Source: Natronincola ferrireducens (GTDB taxonomy: Bacteria > Bacillota > Clostridia > Peptostreptococcales > Natronincolaceae). Taken from it: DNA of 64,000 nt. How positions within the stretch are numbered: the stretch's first letter is position 1; the number at the start of each line of letters is the position of its first letter. The notes beneath the pieces are model-generated. The model was not told the origin of the DNA. It saw nothing but the letters and a program-made list of their open reading frames with translations, and ran no database searches. A program made the position numbers and the translations under genes. The stretch is from positions 1 to 64,000 of the forward strand of contig NZ_FNFP01000002.1 of assembly GCF_900100845.1 (NCBI RefSeq). Reading direction: 5' to 3'. Below are positions 36,434 to 46,555 of the stretch, in pieces.

Positions 36434-37408
36434 TTGGAAAATCAACAACAACAAAGAAGAATAAATATTGAAAACATGGATTTTCTTAAAGAACTTTTTG
36501 GAAATTTTGATGAAAATATTAAACTGATAAATAAATATTTAAATATTGATATTATTCCCAGAGAAGGAGATATTGTATTAGTAGGGGAAGAGAAAGATTT
36601 AGAAAATGGAGAAAAATTAATTGATGAATTAGAGAAGATAGCCAATAAGGGTGAACATTTAACCACCCAAAATGTAACCTATATTATCCACATGCTTTTA
36701 AATGGAGATCAGGACAAAATAAAGGATTTGATGGGGGATGCTGTTATCATAACAGCCAAGGGCAAACCTATTAAACCTAAAACCTTAGGGCAAAAAAACT
36801 ACCTAGAAGAAATAGATGATAAGGTACTAACCTTTGGTGTTGGTCCTGCTGGGACAGGAAAAACCTACTTAGCAGTGGCTATGGCAGTAAAGGCCTTCAA
36901 AAATGATGAAGTCAATAAAATTATTTTAACGAGACCGGCTGTAGAGGCTGGGGAAAGCCTCGGTTTTTTACCCGGTGATTTAAAGGACAAGGTGGACCCC
37001 TATCTAAGACCCCTTTACGATGCCCTGTTTGATATCTTAGGACCAGAGAAATTCCAAAAATATATGGAAAGAGGCTTAATAGAAGTAGCGCCCTTAGCCT
37101 ATATGAGGGGAAGAACGTTAGATAACTCCTTTATTATCCTTGATGAAGCACAAAATACAACAAAAGAGCAGATGAAAATGTTTTTGACCCGACTAGGTTT
37201 TGGCTCAAAGGCAGTTGTAACAGGAGATATTACTCAGATTGATCTACCAGGGGGAAAATTTTCAGGGTTAAAACACGCTGTTGCTATATTAAAAGATATA
37301 AAAGAAATAGGAATTTGTTATTTGTCAGAAAAAGATGTTGTAAGACATCCTTTAGTACAAAAAATCATTAAAGCTTACGATATCGTTGAAAATAAAAAAA
37401 GAAAGTAA
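36434..37408 (+). CDS. phoH: PhoH family ATPase
   Basis: The 324-residue protein has an N-terminal KH-like domain and the PhoH P-loop domain with GPAGTGKTYLAVAMAV, LTRPAVEAGE, LGFLPGDL, IILDEAQNTT and the downstream arginine finger regions. PhoH-like proteins are helicase-like ATPases linked to RNA metabolism. The TTG start follows AAGGAGGA. It lies between yqfD and the 7TM-HD gene, as usual. Confidence 0.94.
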   Translation: MENQQQQRRINIENMDFLKELFGNFDENIKLINKYLNIDIIPREGDIVLVGEEKDLENGEKLIDELEKIANKGEHLTTQNVTYIIHMLLNGDQDKIKDLMGDAVIITAKGKPIKPKTLGQKNYLEEIDDKVLTFGVGPAGTGKTYLAVAMAVKAFKNDEVNKIILTRPAVEAGESLGFLPGDLKDKVDPYLRPLYDALFDILGPEKFQKYMERGLIEVAPLAYMRGRTLDNSFIILDEAQNTTKEQMKMFLTRLGFGSKAVVTGDITQIDLPGGKFSGLKHAVAILKDIKEIGICYLSEKDVVRHPLVQKIIKAYDIVENKKRK

Positions 37409-37451
37409 AAATACTTTAATAGGGTAAGTAATAAACCTAGGAGGAAAAAGT

Positions 37452-39593
37452 ATGGATGTTATAAACAAATGGGTAAGTAAGCTTTCAAAAAGTTTCGTTG
37501 CAAAACTATGGCAAGGGAAAAGAATGCAGCATATTCTTTTGGCCATTCTATTTTTTGTAAGTGTTTTCTCTCTATTGGTCTTTAGCTTAAAACCTCAAAA
37601 ATTCGATGTATCCTTAGGCCAAAGATCTCCATCGGATATCTTCTCACCTAAGGATATAGAAGATAGGTGGGAGACCCAAAAGCTCAGGGAAAAAGCATTG
37701 GAATCTGTAGAGTTAATCTATAGCTTCGACCCAGGTGTACACATCGAGGTGAAGAAGGACATTGAAGCTTTTTTTCAGTTGGTCTATAGGGTGAGAAGCT
37801 ATGAAGACGTAGAAGAATCTGATGAAATACAAGAAGCAGAACAAGTAGTAGAGAAACCTTCTCTAGAGGAAGAAAATCCTTTAAATCTTACTAGAGAAGA
37901 TTTACAAACTGCTCTGAATGAACCCCTAGATAAAATCAATTATTTAGAAACCTATATTTATGAAATTATTGCACAAAATATGAATACTGGTATTAAAGTA
38001 GAGGATCTTCAAAAATCAAAAAACACCATGAGGCAATATATTCTAAACATAGAAGAGTTTAACGATGACTTAAAGGAATTAGGAGTTTCCATTATAAATG
38101 CAACTATTCGACCCAATATGTTTTTTGACATAGAAACAACAGAACAGCTGCGAAGGGAAGCCGTAGAAAGTGCCGATAGAATTATAATTAAAAAGGGAGA
38201 TAAAATCCTAAGGGAAGGAGATATAGTTACCTATGACAGACTGGAGTTATTAAGGGAACTGGCCATTGTAACCGATGACAATAAAATAGATATCATGTTG
38301 TACCTAGGAATAGCTTCTATTGTATTGGTTATAGAGATATTAATGATTGCCTATATCTATTTCTTTAATAGGGAAACCTTTGAAAAAACTGATAAACTCC
38401 TGATGATATGGATCATTATGATAGGCACCCTTATTATTTCTAAAGGTGTTGCCAATATATCTATTTATATTATGCCTGTGGCTGTATCAGCAATGTTATT
38501 ATCTATTCTCATAGAACCTAGATTAGCTCTATTAGTAAATCTTTGCTTAACAATCTTGATTAGCATTATCACTGGTAATGACATTATTTTTATTGTCATG
38601 GCAATTTTAGGTGGCACAGCAGGGGTTTTTAGTGTAATTAATACACAACAAAGGGCTGCTATATTTTTATCGGGAATTGTTGTTAGTTTTATCAATATTG
38701 CAACCATTATAGGGATTGGTTTTATTAATAGTAATGAAGTTATAAAAGTACTGATGTATGGATTTTATGGGGTTTTAAATGGTCTGTTTTGTTCCATACT
38801 AACAGTAGGTACCCTACCATTATGGGAGTATCTTTTTAGAGTCGTCACTCCATTAAAGCTAGTGGAATTGTTTAATCCAAATCAACCCCTATTAAAAAAG
38901 CTATTAATAGATGCTCCTGGAACCTATCATCATAGTATTATTGTAGGCAATTTAAGTGAATCAGCTACTGATGCTGTGGGGGGCAATTCTCTATTAGCTA
39001 GGGTAGGAGCTTTTTATCATGATATTGGGAAAATAAAAAGACCTTATTTTTTCAAGGAAAATCAGTTAACATCTGAAAATCCCCATGATAAATTAACGCC
39101 CTCTTTGAGCAGTTTGATCATTACTGGACATGTTAAAGATGGGATGGAGCTTGCTAAAAAACATAAATTACCTAAGGAAGTAATGGACTTTATAGAGCAG
39201 CATCATGGAGATACGTTGGTGGCATATTTTTATCATAAGGCAAAAAATAGTGAACATGGGGAAAATGTAGATGAACAAAGCTTTCGTTATGGGGGACCTA
39301 AACCCCAAACCAAAGAAATCGCCATTGTTATGTTGGCAGATTCTGTAGAGGCTGCTGTAAGGAGTATTTCAAGTCCCACAAAGGATAAAATTGAAAAGCT
39401 AATCCATAAGATTATAGAAGACAAGTTAATGGACGGACAATTGGAGGAGAGTGATTTAACCTTAAAGGAACTAGACGTTATCAAAAAAACCTTTGTTAAG
39501 GTGATGCTAGGTATTTTCCATGAGCGTATTGAATATCCTGATACAGACATAAAAGAATTGAAGGGAAGAAAATCCTATGGAGTTAATAATTGA
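37452..39593 (+). CDS. pgpH: 7TM-HD family c-di-AMP phosphodiesterase PgpH
   Basis: The 713-residue protein has an N-terminal membrane helix, a large extracytoplasmic 7TMR-HDED domain, seven membrane helices around residues 275-460 and a C-terminal HD domain with YHHSIIVGNLSE, FYHDIGKI, ITGHVKDG and IEQHHGDT. PgpH-type proteins hydrolyse c-di-AMP to pApA, controlling potassium and osmolyte balance. All HD metal ligands are visible. ATG follows AGGAGG. Its end overlaps ybeY by 17 bp. Confidence 0.94.
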   Translation: MDVINKWVSKLSKSFVAKLWQGKRMQHILLAILFFVSVFSLLVFSLKPQKFDVSLGQRSPSDIFSPKDIEDRWETQKLREKALESVELIYSFDPGVHIEVKKDIEAFFQLVYRVRSYEDVEESDEIQEAEQVVEKPSLEEENPLNLTREDLQTALNEPLDKINYLETYIYEIIAQNMNTGIKVEDLQKSKNTMRQYILNIEEFNDDLKELGVSIINATIRPNMFFDIETTEQLRREAVESADRIIIKKGDKILREGDIVTYDRLELLRELAIVTDDNKIDIMLYLGIASIVLVIEILMIAYIYFFNRETFEKTDKLLMIWIIMIGTLIISKGVANISIYIMPVAVSAMLLSILIEPRLALLVNLCLTILISIITGNDIIFIVMAILGGTAGVFSVINTQQRAAIFLSGIVVSFINIATIIGIGFINSNEVIKVLMYGFYGVLNGLFCSILTVGTLPLWEYLFRVVTPLKLVELFNPNQPLLKKLLIDAPGTYHHSIIVGNLSESATDAVGGNSLLARVGAFYHDIGKIKRPYFFKENQLTSENPHDKLTPSLSSLIITGHVKDGMELAKKHKLPKEVMDFIEQHHGDTLVAYFYHKAKNSEHGENVDEQSFRYGGPKPQTKEIAIVMLADSVEAAVRSISSPTKDKIEKLIHKIIEDKLMDGQLEESDLTLKELDVIKKTFVKVMLGIFHERIEYPDTDIKELKGRKSYGVNN

Positions 39594-40032
39594 CAATAGA
39601 CAAGACAAAGTAAATTTGGAAACTGACTTAATAGAAATTTTGACGAAGGTAGTAGAGGAGTGTTTGGTCTATGAAGGTTGGGATGAAGATTACGAAGTTA
39701 GCTTATCCCTGGTAGACAACCATGAGATTCAAGAACTTAATAGAATCTACAGAGGAAAGGATTGTGCCACCGATGTTTTATCCTTTCCCATGGTAGATGA
39801 CAACAGTCCTATGACAGAAGAAAAGATCTTAGGGGATATTGTTATATCTGTAGAAAAGGCAGTAGAGCAGGCAGAGGAATACCAACACTCTCTAAAACGC
39901 GAAATAGCCTTTTTGACAACCCATAGTATGTTTCATTTGATGGGGTATGATCATATGGATGAAGAGGCTAGAAGGATAATGGATGGGAAAGAAAAAGCTG
40001 TATTAAATAAACTGGGAATAAAAAGAGAGTAA
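39577..40032 (+). CDS. ybeY: Endoribonuclease YbeY
   Basis: The 151-residue protein has the UPF0054 zinc site HSMFHLMGYDH (HxxxHxxxxxH) plus DVLSFPM and LGDIVIS. YbeY processes the 3' end of 16S rRNA and takes part in ribosome quality control. It overlaps pgpH, so translation is coupled; the phoH-pgpH-ybeY-dgkA-cdd-era order is classic for Firmicutes. Confidence 0.96.
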   Translation: MELIIDNRQDKVNLETDLIEILTKVVEECLVYEGWDEDYEVSLSLVDNHEIQELNRIYRGKDCATDVLSFPMVDDNSPMTEEKILGDIVISVEKAVEQAEEYQHSLKREIAFLTTHSMFHLMGYDHMDEEARRIMDGKEKAVLNKLGIKRE

Positions 40033-40048
40033 ATGAGGTTATAAAACA

Positions 40049-40747
40049 ATGAAAGTAAGAAAGCTCATTGAAAGTTTTAATTATGCATTTGAGGGCATTA
40101 TTTATGCCCTCAAAACCCAGCGAAACATGAAAATTCACTTTTTTGTAGCTGTAGTGGTTTTAGCTTTAAGTCTATTCTTTGATTTAACTAGAATAGAAAT
40201 GTTGATATTGTTTTTAACTATATCTATGGTTATTATTACGGAAATGATTAATACATCTATTGAAGCTGCTATTGATTTGATTACTGATAAATACCATATT
40301 TTTGCTAAAATAGCTAAAAATGTAGCTGCTGGTGGGGTTTTGATTGCATCCATTAACGCCATTATTGTAGCTTATTTAATATTTTTCCATAGGATAAATC
40401 CCTATACTCATACGGTTTTAACCCGTGTGAGGCAATCATCCATACATATTACCTTTATTGTACTAATTATTATCATTTTTACAACCATTGCTTTAAAGGC
40501 TTATTTTGGTAAAGGGACTCCGGTTCAAGGGGGGATGCCCAGTGGTCATGGGGCAGTGGCTTTTTCCTTGGCTACAGCTATTACATTTATTTCAGAAAAC
40601 ATGTTTATAGCAACTCTATCTGTATTGATGGCATTATTGGTATGTCAAAGTAGGATAGAGAGCAAAATTCATAGTTTTTTTGAAGTAGTGGTGGGAAGTG
40701 TGCTGGGAATTATTATAACAATTATATTTTTTCAACTTGCTGGATAA
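40049..40747 (+). CDS. dgkA: Diacylglycerol/undecaprenol kinase fused to PAP2-like phosphatase domain
   Basis: The 232-residue protein is about twice the usual DgkA length. Residues 1-115 are the small kinase with EMINTSIEAAIDLIT and three membrane helices, which in Firmicutes phosphorylates undecaprenol. Residues from about 130 resemble a PAP2 phosphatase: PSGH is intact, but the first motif reads KAYFGKGTP instead of ending RP, and the third reads SRIESKIHSFFE with Glu for the usual Asp. The phosphatase activity is thus uncertain. The start is ATG at 40049. Confidence 0.88.
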   Translation: MKVRKLIESFNYAFEGIIYALKTQRNMKIHFFVAVVVLALSLFFDLTRIEMLILFLTISMVIITEMINTSIEAAIDLITDKYHIFAKIAKNVAAGGVLIASINAIIVAYLIFFHRINPYTHTVLTRVRQSSIHITFIVLIIIIFTTIALKAYFGKGTPVQGGMPSGHGAVAFSLATAITFISENMFIATLSVLMALLVCQSRIESKIHSFFEVVVGSVLGIIITIIFFQLAG

Positions 40748-40772
40748 ATTTATACAAAAGGGGCGAGGACAA

Positions 40773-41843
40773 ATGCACTGGAGAAGAATTGTAATAGGGA
40801 TACTAGCCATAGGCTTAATAGGTACAATGCTGGCATGTAGTAAAAAGCCTGAAATTGATGAAGAGCCAATAGAAGAAGTAGTTATAGAGTTGGAAGAAGA
40901 AAAAGAATCCTTTGAAGGAATGGCTATTAACCCCCTTACTGGATTATGGATTGATAAAGAAGCTGCAATCAGAAGACCAGTAGCTGTAATGATAAACAAT
41001 ATGAAGGCAGCCTTGCCTCAAAGTGGTATATCTCAAGCGGATATTATGTATGAAACCTTAGCAGAAGGAAACATTACTAGATTGGTAGCAGTTTTTCAAG
41101 ATTTTAATGCTGAAAAAATTGGACCTATTCGAAGTACTCGACATTATTATTTAAATTTTGCTTTTGATCATGATGCTGTCTTTGTTCATCATGGTGGAAG
41201 CCCTCAGGCATTTCAAGCTATTAAAAATTTGAAGCCTGCTAACTTAAACACTTTATCCTATCTAGAGGGTATTATGGCATGGAGGGATCCAGTTAGATCT
41301 AAGCAAAGGGGGATGTTTGAGCATAGTCTCTATACTAATACAGAGGGTATTATGAAGGGATGGGAAGCAGTAGGCTATAGAAAAGAAGTTAAAGAAGGTC
41401 TAGAAAGAAAGCTTAACTTCATGGAGGAGGAATGGACACCAGAGGGGGAAAAAGCAGATATAGTTATTATCCCTTTTTCTAAGGATTATACTGGCAGTTT
41501 TCAGTACAATCCAGAAACTAAGCTTTATAAAAGATATCAGTCAGAACAACCTCATATTGATGAAAACAATAACCAGCAGTTGGAGACTAAAAATATTATT
41601 ATTCAATATGCCGACATTCGGGTGATTTCAGGGGATGCTGAAGGAAGAAGAGAAATAGAACTGATAGGCAGCGGTAAGGGTCTATACATTAGTAATGGCA
41701 AAGCCATGCCCATTGTGTGGAAAAAAAGCACCTATGACACAGCTACCCAGTTTCAGGATATTAATGGGAATCCGTTAAAACTAAATAAAGGGAAAACCTG
41801 GATTGCCATATTCCCTCAAAACAGAGAAATTCAATTGCAGTAG
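40773..41843 (+). CDS. DUF3048 lipoprotein (YerB-like)
   Basis: The 356-residue protein has a signal peptide ending in a lipobox (TMLAC), an acidic linker (EEPIEEVVIELEEEKE) and the DUF3048 domain with RRPVAVMINNM, LPQSGISQADIMYE, GPIRSTR and VFVHHGGSP. YerB-type proteins are surface lipoproteins of unknown function. ATG at 40773 follows GGGGCGAGG; upstream TTG codons overlap the end of dgkA and would spoil the signal peptide. It is in line with dgkA and cdd. Confidence 0.88.
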   Translation: MHWRRIVIGILAIGLIGTMLACSKKPEIDEEPIEEVVIELEEEKESFEGMAINPLTGLWIDKEAAIRRPVAVMINNMKAALPQSGISQADIMYETLAEGNITRLVAVFQDFNAEKIGPIRSTRHYYLNFAFDHDAVFVHHGGSPQAFQAIKNLKPANLNTLSYLEGIMAWRDPVRSKQRGMFEHSLYTNTEGIMKGWEAVGYRKEVKEGLERKLNFMEEEWTPEGEKADIVIIPFSKDYTGSFQYNPETKLYKRYQSEQPHIDENNNQQLETKNIIIQYADIRVISGDAEGRREIELIGSGKGLYISNGKAMPIVWKKSTYDTATQFQDINGNPLKLNKGKTWIAIFPQNREIQLQ

Positions 41844-41863
41844 TATACGAGGAGGAAATAAAG

Positions 41864-42286
41864 ATGGAGTATAAAGAACTTATAAAAAAAGCTAGGGAAG
41901 CACAAAAAAAAGCATATGTTCCCTATTCAAATTTTCCTGTAGGAGCAGCGCTATTAACAAAGTCAGGGAGAGTTTATACTGGATGTAATGTTGAATGTGC
42001 CTCCTATGGTGGAACAAATTGTGCTGAAAGAACTGCTATCTTTAAGGCGGTTTCGGAGGGAGATAGAGAAATTCAAGCCATTGCAGTGGTGGGTGCTGAA
42101 AATGAATACACGTTTCCCTGTGGTATATGTAGACAGGTGATTGTAGAATACGGAAAAAATATCAAATTAATTATTGGAAAAACTGAAGAAGATTACCAAG
42201 TATTTACCATAGAAGAGTTGCTACCTAAGTCCTTCTCTCCAGAGGATTTGCAAACATCAAAAAGGAGCTGTTGTAATGACATTTAA
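41864..42286 (+). CDS. cdd: Cytidine deaminase
   Basis: The 140-residue protein has the zinc site [10 protein letters not shown] (Cys and catalytic Glu) and PCGICRQV (two Cys), plus [13 protein letters not shown] at the N-terminus. It converts cytidine and deoxycytidine to uridine forms in pyrimidine salvage. It is a tetrameric small-subunit type. It overlaps era by 11 bp, so the two are coupled. Confidence 0.96.
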   Translation: MEYKELIKKAREAQKKAYVPYSNFPVGAALLTKSGRVYTGCNVECASYGGTNCAERTAIFKAVSEGDREIQAIAVVGAENEYTFPCGICRQVIVEYGKNIKLIIGKTEEDYQVFTIEELLPKSFSPEDLQTSKRSCCNDI

Positions 42287-43163
42287 ATCAGGATTTGTAA
42301 CAATCATCGGAAGACCAAATGTAGGAAAATCTACTTTAATGAATGAAGTTGTTGGACAAAAAATTGCCATTATGTCGGATAAACCTCAAACCACTAGAAA
42401 TAAAATTCAAAGTGTTTATACAGAAAATGATTTCCAAATCGTGTTTATTGATACACCGGGGATACATAAGCCTAAGCATAAGTTGGGGGACTATATGCTG
42501 AAGGCAGCAAAGGATACTTTAGGAGAAGTGGATGCTATTTTATTCGTAGTGGATGATAGTACCATCATAGGACCTGGAGATGCTTTTATCATGGAGGAAC
42601 TAAAGGAGATTGATACTCCTGTCATATTGGTTATGAATAAAATTGACAAAATGAACCAAGAACAATTCAACAAGTTATATGAAGCCTATAAGGCTAAAGG
42701 GAATTTTGCAGATATTGTTGGTATATCAGCTTTGGAGAGAGCAAATTTAGATGTTCTTATAAACAAAATTGTAGAGTTTCTTCCTGTTGGCCCCCAATAT
42801 TTTCCTGCAGATATGATTACAGATCAACCAGAAAGATTAATTGTGGCAGAAATTATTAGAGAGAAGATACTACACTATATCCATGAAGAAGTTCCCCATG
42901 GGGTAGCAGTAGAAACTGCTATGATGAAAAAAAGAGAAGGAAAGGATATCATTGATATTCATGCTACGATTTATTGCGAAAAAAAATCCCATAAAGGCAT
43001 TATTATTGGTAAACAGGGTAGAAAGCTAAAGGGTGTAGGAAAAAGTGCTAGAGAAGATATTGAAAAGCTTTTAGGATCAAAGGTTTACTTAGAACTATGG
43101 GTAAAAATAAAAGAAGATTGGCGAAACAATCAAAATACTTTAAAAACCCTAGGATACGAATAA
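42276..43163 (+). CDS. era: GTPase Era
   Basis: The 295-residue protein has the GTPase motifs [26 protein letters not shown] and NKID, and a C-terminal KH domain with [15 protein letters not shown]. Era binds the 3' end of 16S rRNA and is needed for small subunit maturation. ATG at 42276 follows AGGAG within the end of cdd. Confidence 0.97.
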   Translation: MTFKSGFVTIIGRPNVGKSTLMNEVVGQKIAIMSDKPQTTRNKIQSVYTENDFQIVFIDTPGIHKPKHKLGDYMLKAAKDTLGEVDAILFVVDDSTIIGPGDAFIMEELKEIDTPVILVMNKIDKMNQEQFNKLYEAYKAKGNFADIVGISALERANLDVLINKIVEFLPVGPQYFPADMITDQPERLIVAEIIREKILHYIHEEVPHGVAVETAMMKKREGKDIIDIHATIYCEKKSHKGIIIGKQGRKLKGVGKSAREDIEKLLGSKVYLELWVKIKEDWRNNQNTLKTLGYE

Positions 43164-43192
43164 AAAGAGGAATTACAAATTTTTCAATGTAT

Positions 43193-43267
43193 ACAAGTCC
43201 CGATAAATCTAAAAATAATATTACGTAGTTATTTATTTGATAAAAAATAACAGGAAAGGGGACTTGT
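43193..43267 (+). promoter_or_regulatory. Leader stem that covers the yqzL ribosome binding site
   Basis: ACAAGTCCC (43193-43201) can pair with GGGACTTGT (43259-43267), just before the ATG at 43269, capturing the AGGAAAGGGG site. An inner stem GTTATTT (43228-43234) / AAATAAC (43245-43251) would bring the arms together. Confidence 0.5.
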
Positions 43268-43268
43268 T

Positions 43269-43427
43269 ATGCTAAGTAAAAAAATGTGGAGCATATTTAA
43301 AAAAACAGGTAATATTCAAGCCTATCTATACTGTAAAGAATATAGTAATTATACAGAAATTACTGAAGAACAAAAGGTTAATGTAGATATACAATTGTTT
43401 CAAACAAATAAAACAAACTCTATATAG
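43269..43427 (+). CDS. yqzL: YqzL family small protein
   Basis: A 52-residue frame starts MLSKKMWSIFKKTGNIQAYL, which follows the YqzL pattern (aromatic, KxTGNIxxYLxxKE) seen between era and recO in many Firmicutes. The C-terminal 25 residues (EITEEQKVNVDIQLFQ) extend beyond the usual short form. Its function is unknown. ATG at 43269 follows AGGAAAGGGG. A stem in the leader can hide this site. Confidence 0.8.
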   Translation: MLSKKMWSIFKKTGNIQAYLYCKEYSNYTEITEEQKVNVDIQLFQTNKTNSI

Positions 43428-43458
43428 AGTTTGATTAAATCTGTGGGAGATTAGGAGC

Positions 43459-44199
43459 ATGATTGTAAAAACAGAAGGCTTTGTATTAAAAAATAAAAAG
43501 TATGGAGAGTCTGATAGCCTTTTGACCATATTCACAAGAAAACTAGGAAAAATTAATGCTATAGCAAAGGGAGCCCGAAGGCCTAAAAGCACTTTGATAG
43601 CTGGAGTACAACCATTTTGCTATAGTGAATTTATTCTTTATAAGGGAAAAAGTTTATATACCGTCACCCAATGTGAGTCTAAAGAAATTTTTTATAAGCT
43701 AAGGGAGGATGTGAAAAAACTATCCTATGCTGCTTATTTGGTGGAATTAGTGGAGGCTGTCACCAATGAAGGACAAACCAATAATAGATTATTTAATCTT
43801 TTAGGAACAACCCTTTATTTATTGACAAAGTCAGATATAGAGATGAATACTATCATTAGAGGTTTTGAATTAAATTATTTAAACTACTGTGGTTTTAAAC
43901 CCGAATTATATTGTTGCGTAAACTGTACAAAGACAGAATCTCCTCAATGGAGATTTAGTCCCAGTGAGGGCGGTGTTTTATGTAACACTTGTTTTACAGT
44001 AGATCCCTATGCCATGAACATTTCAGAAATAACCCTTCGTCTGGCTAAGTATTTACAAGCAAAAGATATAAAAGAAATTCAAAAACTAAAAATAAGCGAT
44101 TTTTTAAATGAAGCATTAAAAAAATTGTTAAAACAATCCATATTGGTACATATTAATAAATATGACTTTAAAAGTATGGACTTAGCCGATAAATTATAG
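43459..44199 (+). CDS. recO: DNA repair protein RecO
   Basis: The 246-residue protein has the RecO N-terminal OB-fold ([33 protein letters not shown]) and a C-terminal helical part with a zinc site CVNC...CNTC. RecO loads RecA with RecR and anneals single strands. It is encoded 31 nt after yqzL, in the standard era-recO neighbourhood. ATG follows TTAGGAG. Confidence 0.95.
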   Translation: MIVKTEGFVLKNKKYGESDSLLTIFTRKLGKINAIAKGARRPKSTLIAGVQPFCYSEFILYKGKSLYTVTQCESKEIFYKLREDVKKLSYAAYLVELVEAVTNEGQTNNRLFNLLGTTLYLLTKSDIEMNTIIRGFELNYLNYCGFKPELYCCVNCTKTESPQWRFSPSEGGVLCNTCFTVDPYAMNISEITLRLAKYLQAKDIKEIQKLKISDFLNEALKKLLKQSILVHINKYDFKSMDLADKL

Positions 44200-44214
44200 G
44201 AAGGAGAGAAAACA

Positions 44215-44697
44215 ATGGATATTAATCTTGAAAAAATTGACATTATTAGAGAACGAACTGGAGTATCCTATAAACAAGCAAAAGAGGCATTGGAAAGCAC
44301 TGGCGGCAATGTAGTGGAAGCATTAATAGCTTTAGAAGAAGAGACTGGATCAAAATGGACAAAAAATATGAGTATGGCAGGCAATGACATGATGGAAAAG
44401 CTAAAGAGGGTCATTGAAAGGGGAAACGTAACAAGGGTTATTTTAAAAAAGGACGACGAGGTGGTATTAAATATCCCTGTAACAGCAGGTGCTATCGGGG
44501 TTATTTTGGCACCGGTAGCTTCATTACTTGGCATATCTGCTGCATTAGTAACAAAAACCAAGATTGAAATTGTTCAAAAAGATGGTAATGTAGTGGATTT
44601 AAATGAAATTGCTGAGGAAAAGGTAGAAGAATTTAAAAGTAAGATAAAGGGTAGTGCTTCAATGGAAGATGTTGACGATATTTTAGATGATATTTAG
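44215..44697 (+). CDS. DUF4342 protein with UBA-like N-terminus
   Basis: The 160-residue protein has an N-terminal UBA-like three-helix motif (DIIRERTGVSYKQAKEALESTGGNVVEALIAL), then the DUF4342 domain with a conserved hydrophobic stretch NIPVTAGAIGVILAPVASLLG that could be a membrane hairpin. The UBA-like part resembles that of EF-Ts. Its function is unknown. It starts 15 nt after recO and is probably the last gene of that operon. Confidence 0.85.
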   Translation: MDINLEKIDIIRERTGVSYKQAKEALESTGGNVVEALIALEEETGSKWTKNMSMAGNDMMEKLKRVIERGNVTRVILKKDDEVVLNIPVTAGAIGVILAPVASLLGISAALVTKTKIEIVQKDGNVVDLNEIAEEKVEEFKSKIKGSASMEDVDDILDDI

Positions 44698-44729
44698 ATG
44701 CAAATAGAGGAGATTTTTAAAAAACTCTA

Positions 44730-44758
44730 TTGACAACTACAGGATAATTTGATAAATT
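44730..44758 (+). promoter_or_regulatory. Promoter of the glyS T-box transcript
   Basis: TTGACA (44730-44735), 17 bp and TAAATT (44753-44758) lie just before the T-box leader. Confidence 0.65.
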
Positions 44759-44783
44759 TTAAATTAAAATTATACATAAACAG

Positions 44784-44974
44784 CTATGAGAAAGAGGAGT
44801 AGTTGATAAGATTACAAAAGCGAGCTGGGGATGGTGAAAGCCCGGTGTAATTCATCAATGAAGGGAGCTTTTGAGCTGGATATCACAAAGTGGGTACTTC
44901 TGTACCAACTAGGGTGGAACCGCGGAAGATAGTCTTTCGTCCCTAATTTTAGGGATGAAGGGCTTTATTTTTTG
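44784..44974 (+). promoter_or_regulatory. Glycine T-box leader with terminator
   Basis: The leader has GAGAAAGAGGAGTAGTTG at the base of stem I, a GGTGAAAGCC element, the T-box sequence AGGGTGGAACCGCGG (44911-44925) and a terminator AGTCTTTCGTCCCT/AGGGATGAAGGGCT followed by a T-rich tail (44931-44974). The specifier region GAAGGGAGC gives a glycine codon in either likely register (GGG or GGA). Uncharged tRNA-Gly should stabilise the antiterminator and raise glyS expression. Confidence 0.93.
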
Positions 44975-45003
44975 ATGAAAATTTAAGTAGAAGGAGAGTT
45001 ATT

Positions 45004-46401
45004 ATGACAAAGGAAAAAACAATGGAAAAGATAGTATCATTGGCAAAGTCTAGGGGTTTTGTGTTCCCAGGCTCTGAAATCTATGGTGGACTAGCTAATA
45101 CATGGGATTATGGTCCTCTAGGTGTAGAATTAAAAAACAATGTAAAAAAGGCATGGTGGAAAAAATTTATCCAACAGAGCCCCTATAATGTTGGTTTAGA
45201 TTCAGCTATTTTAATGAATCCCCAAGCTTGGGTGGCGTCGGGACATGTTGGAGGCTTTAATGATCCTTTAATGGACTGTAAGAAGTGTAAAGCTAGATTT
45301 AGGGCTGACAAAATGATTGAGGACTATTTAAAGGCTCAAGGTGAAAATGTTGATGAAATTAGTGTAGATAGTTGGAGTAATGACAAAATGAAGGAATTTA
45401 TAAAGGATAAGGAAATCCATTGTCCAGAGTGTGGTGCCAACGAATATACAGATATTCGCCAATTTAACCTTATGTTTAAAACCTTTCAAGGGGTAACAGA
45501 GGATAGTAGTACACAAATATACTTGAGACCTGAGACAGCTCAGGGTATCTTTGTAAACTTTAAAAATGCTTTGAGAACCTCTAGAAAAAAGGTACCTTTT
45601 GGTATTGGACAGATAGGTAAATCCTTTAGAAATGAAATTACTCCTGGAAACTTCACCTTTAGAACAAGAGAATTTGAGCAAATGGAATTAGAATTCTTCT
45701 GTAAACCCGGGGAGGATCTACATTGGTTTGAATACTGGAAAAACTTCTGTAAGGACTGGCTATTGAGCTTAAACATGAGGGAGGATAACATTCGTTTAAG
45801 AGAGCATTCTCAAGAGGAACTGTCCCATTATAGTAATGCCACTGTAGATATAGAGTTCAAATTCCCCTTTGGATGGGGGGAACTATGGGGTATAGCCGAT
45901 AGAACAGATTTTGACTTGAAGCAGCATAGTGAACATTCTGGCATAGACTTTAGCTATCAAGATCCTGTTACAAATGAAAAGTATATACCCTACTGCATAG
46001 AGCCTTCTCTAGGGGCTGATCGAGTTACCTTAGCCTTTTTAGTGGATGCCTATGAAGAAGAAGTAATAGACGAAAAGGATACAAGAGTAGTATTAAAGCT
46101 GCATCCTGCTCTAGCACCCTTTAAAGCAGCGGTACTACCCTTAACAAAGAAATTAAAAGAGGATACTTTAAAGCTTTATGAGAAGCTAGCAGGAAAATAT
46201 ATGGTAGACTATGATGAAGCAGGAAGCATTGGTAAAAGGTATCGACGTCATGATGAAATAGGAACTCCCTACTGTATCACCTTTGACTATGACTCCCTAG
46301 AAGACAACTGCGTAACTATACGTCATAGGGATACGATGGAGCAGGAGAGAATTTCTATCGACAAATTAGAAACATACTTAGATGAAAGATTGAAATTCTA
46401 A
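45004..46401 (+). CDS. glyS: Glycine-tRNA ligase, single-chain alpha2 type
   Basis: The 465-residue class II synthetase is the homodimeric type (glyQS-like in B. subtilis): [37 protein letters not shown] (motif 2 region), [19 protein letters not shown] and [12 protein letters not shown] (motif 3). An inserted zinc-like site is seen in CKKCKARF and [11 protein letters not shown]. It charges tRNA-Gly. It is controlled by the T-box leader directly upstream and ends at its own terminator. Confidence 0.97.
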   Translation: MTKEKTMEKIVSLAKSRGFVFPGSEIYGGLANTWDYGPLGVELKNNVKKAWWKKFIQQSPYNVGLDSAILMNPQAWVASGHVGGFNDPLMDCKKCKARFRADKMIEDYLKAQGENVDEISVDSWSNDKMKEFIKDKEIHCPECGANEYTDIRQFNLMFKTFQGVTEDSSTQIYLRPETAQGIFVNFKNALRTSRKKVPFGIGQIGKSFRNEITPGNFTFRTREFEQMELEFFCKPGEDLHWFEYWKNFCKDWLLSLNMREDNIRLREHSQEELSHYSNATVDIEFKFPFGWGELWGIADRTDFDLKQHSEHSGIDFSYQDPVTNEKYIPYCIEPSLGADRVTLAFLVDAYEEEVIDEKDTRVVLKLHPALAPFKAAVLPLTKKLKEDTLKLYEKLAGKYMVDYDEAGSIGKRYRRHDEIGTPYCITFDYDSLEDNCVTIRHRDTMEQERISIDKLETYLDERLKF

Positions 46402-46413
46402 TAATTAATGTAT

Positions 46414-46451
46414 TATCAGTTGAGGTTTTATACCTTAACTGATATTTTTTT
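46414..46451 (+). terminator. Intrinsic terminator of glyS
   Basis: A 12-bp stem ATCAGTTGAGGT/ACCTTAACTGAT (one G-U) with a 6-nt loop is followed by ATTTTTTT. Confidence 0.9.
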
Positions 46452-46555
46452 GAAGAATAATTTAAAAAGAGTATAGCAAAACTAAAAAAAGTATGATACA
46501 TTAATTATATAGTATAACATATATACAGAATAGAGTAACACATAAAGAGGTGATT

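Noticed and set aside
40049-40747. Two separate genes (dgkA and a PAP2 gene) merged by a sequencing error
   Set aside because: The frame is continuous, the linker reads naturally and no internal ribosome site or start is seen, so a true fusion is more likely.
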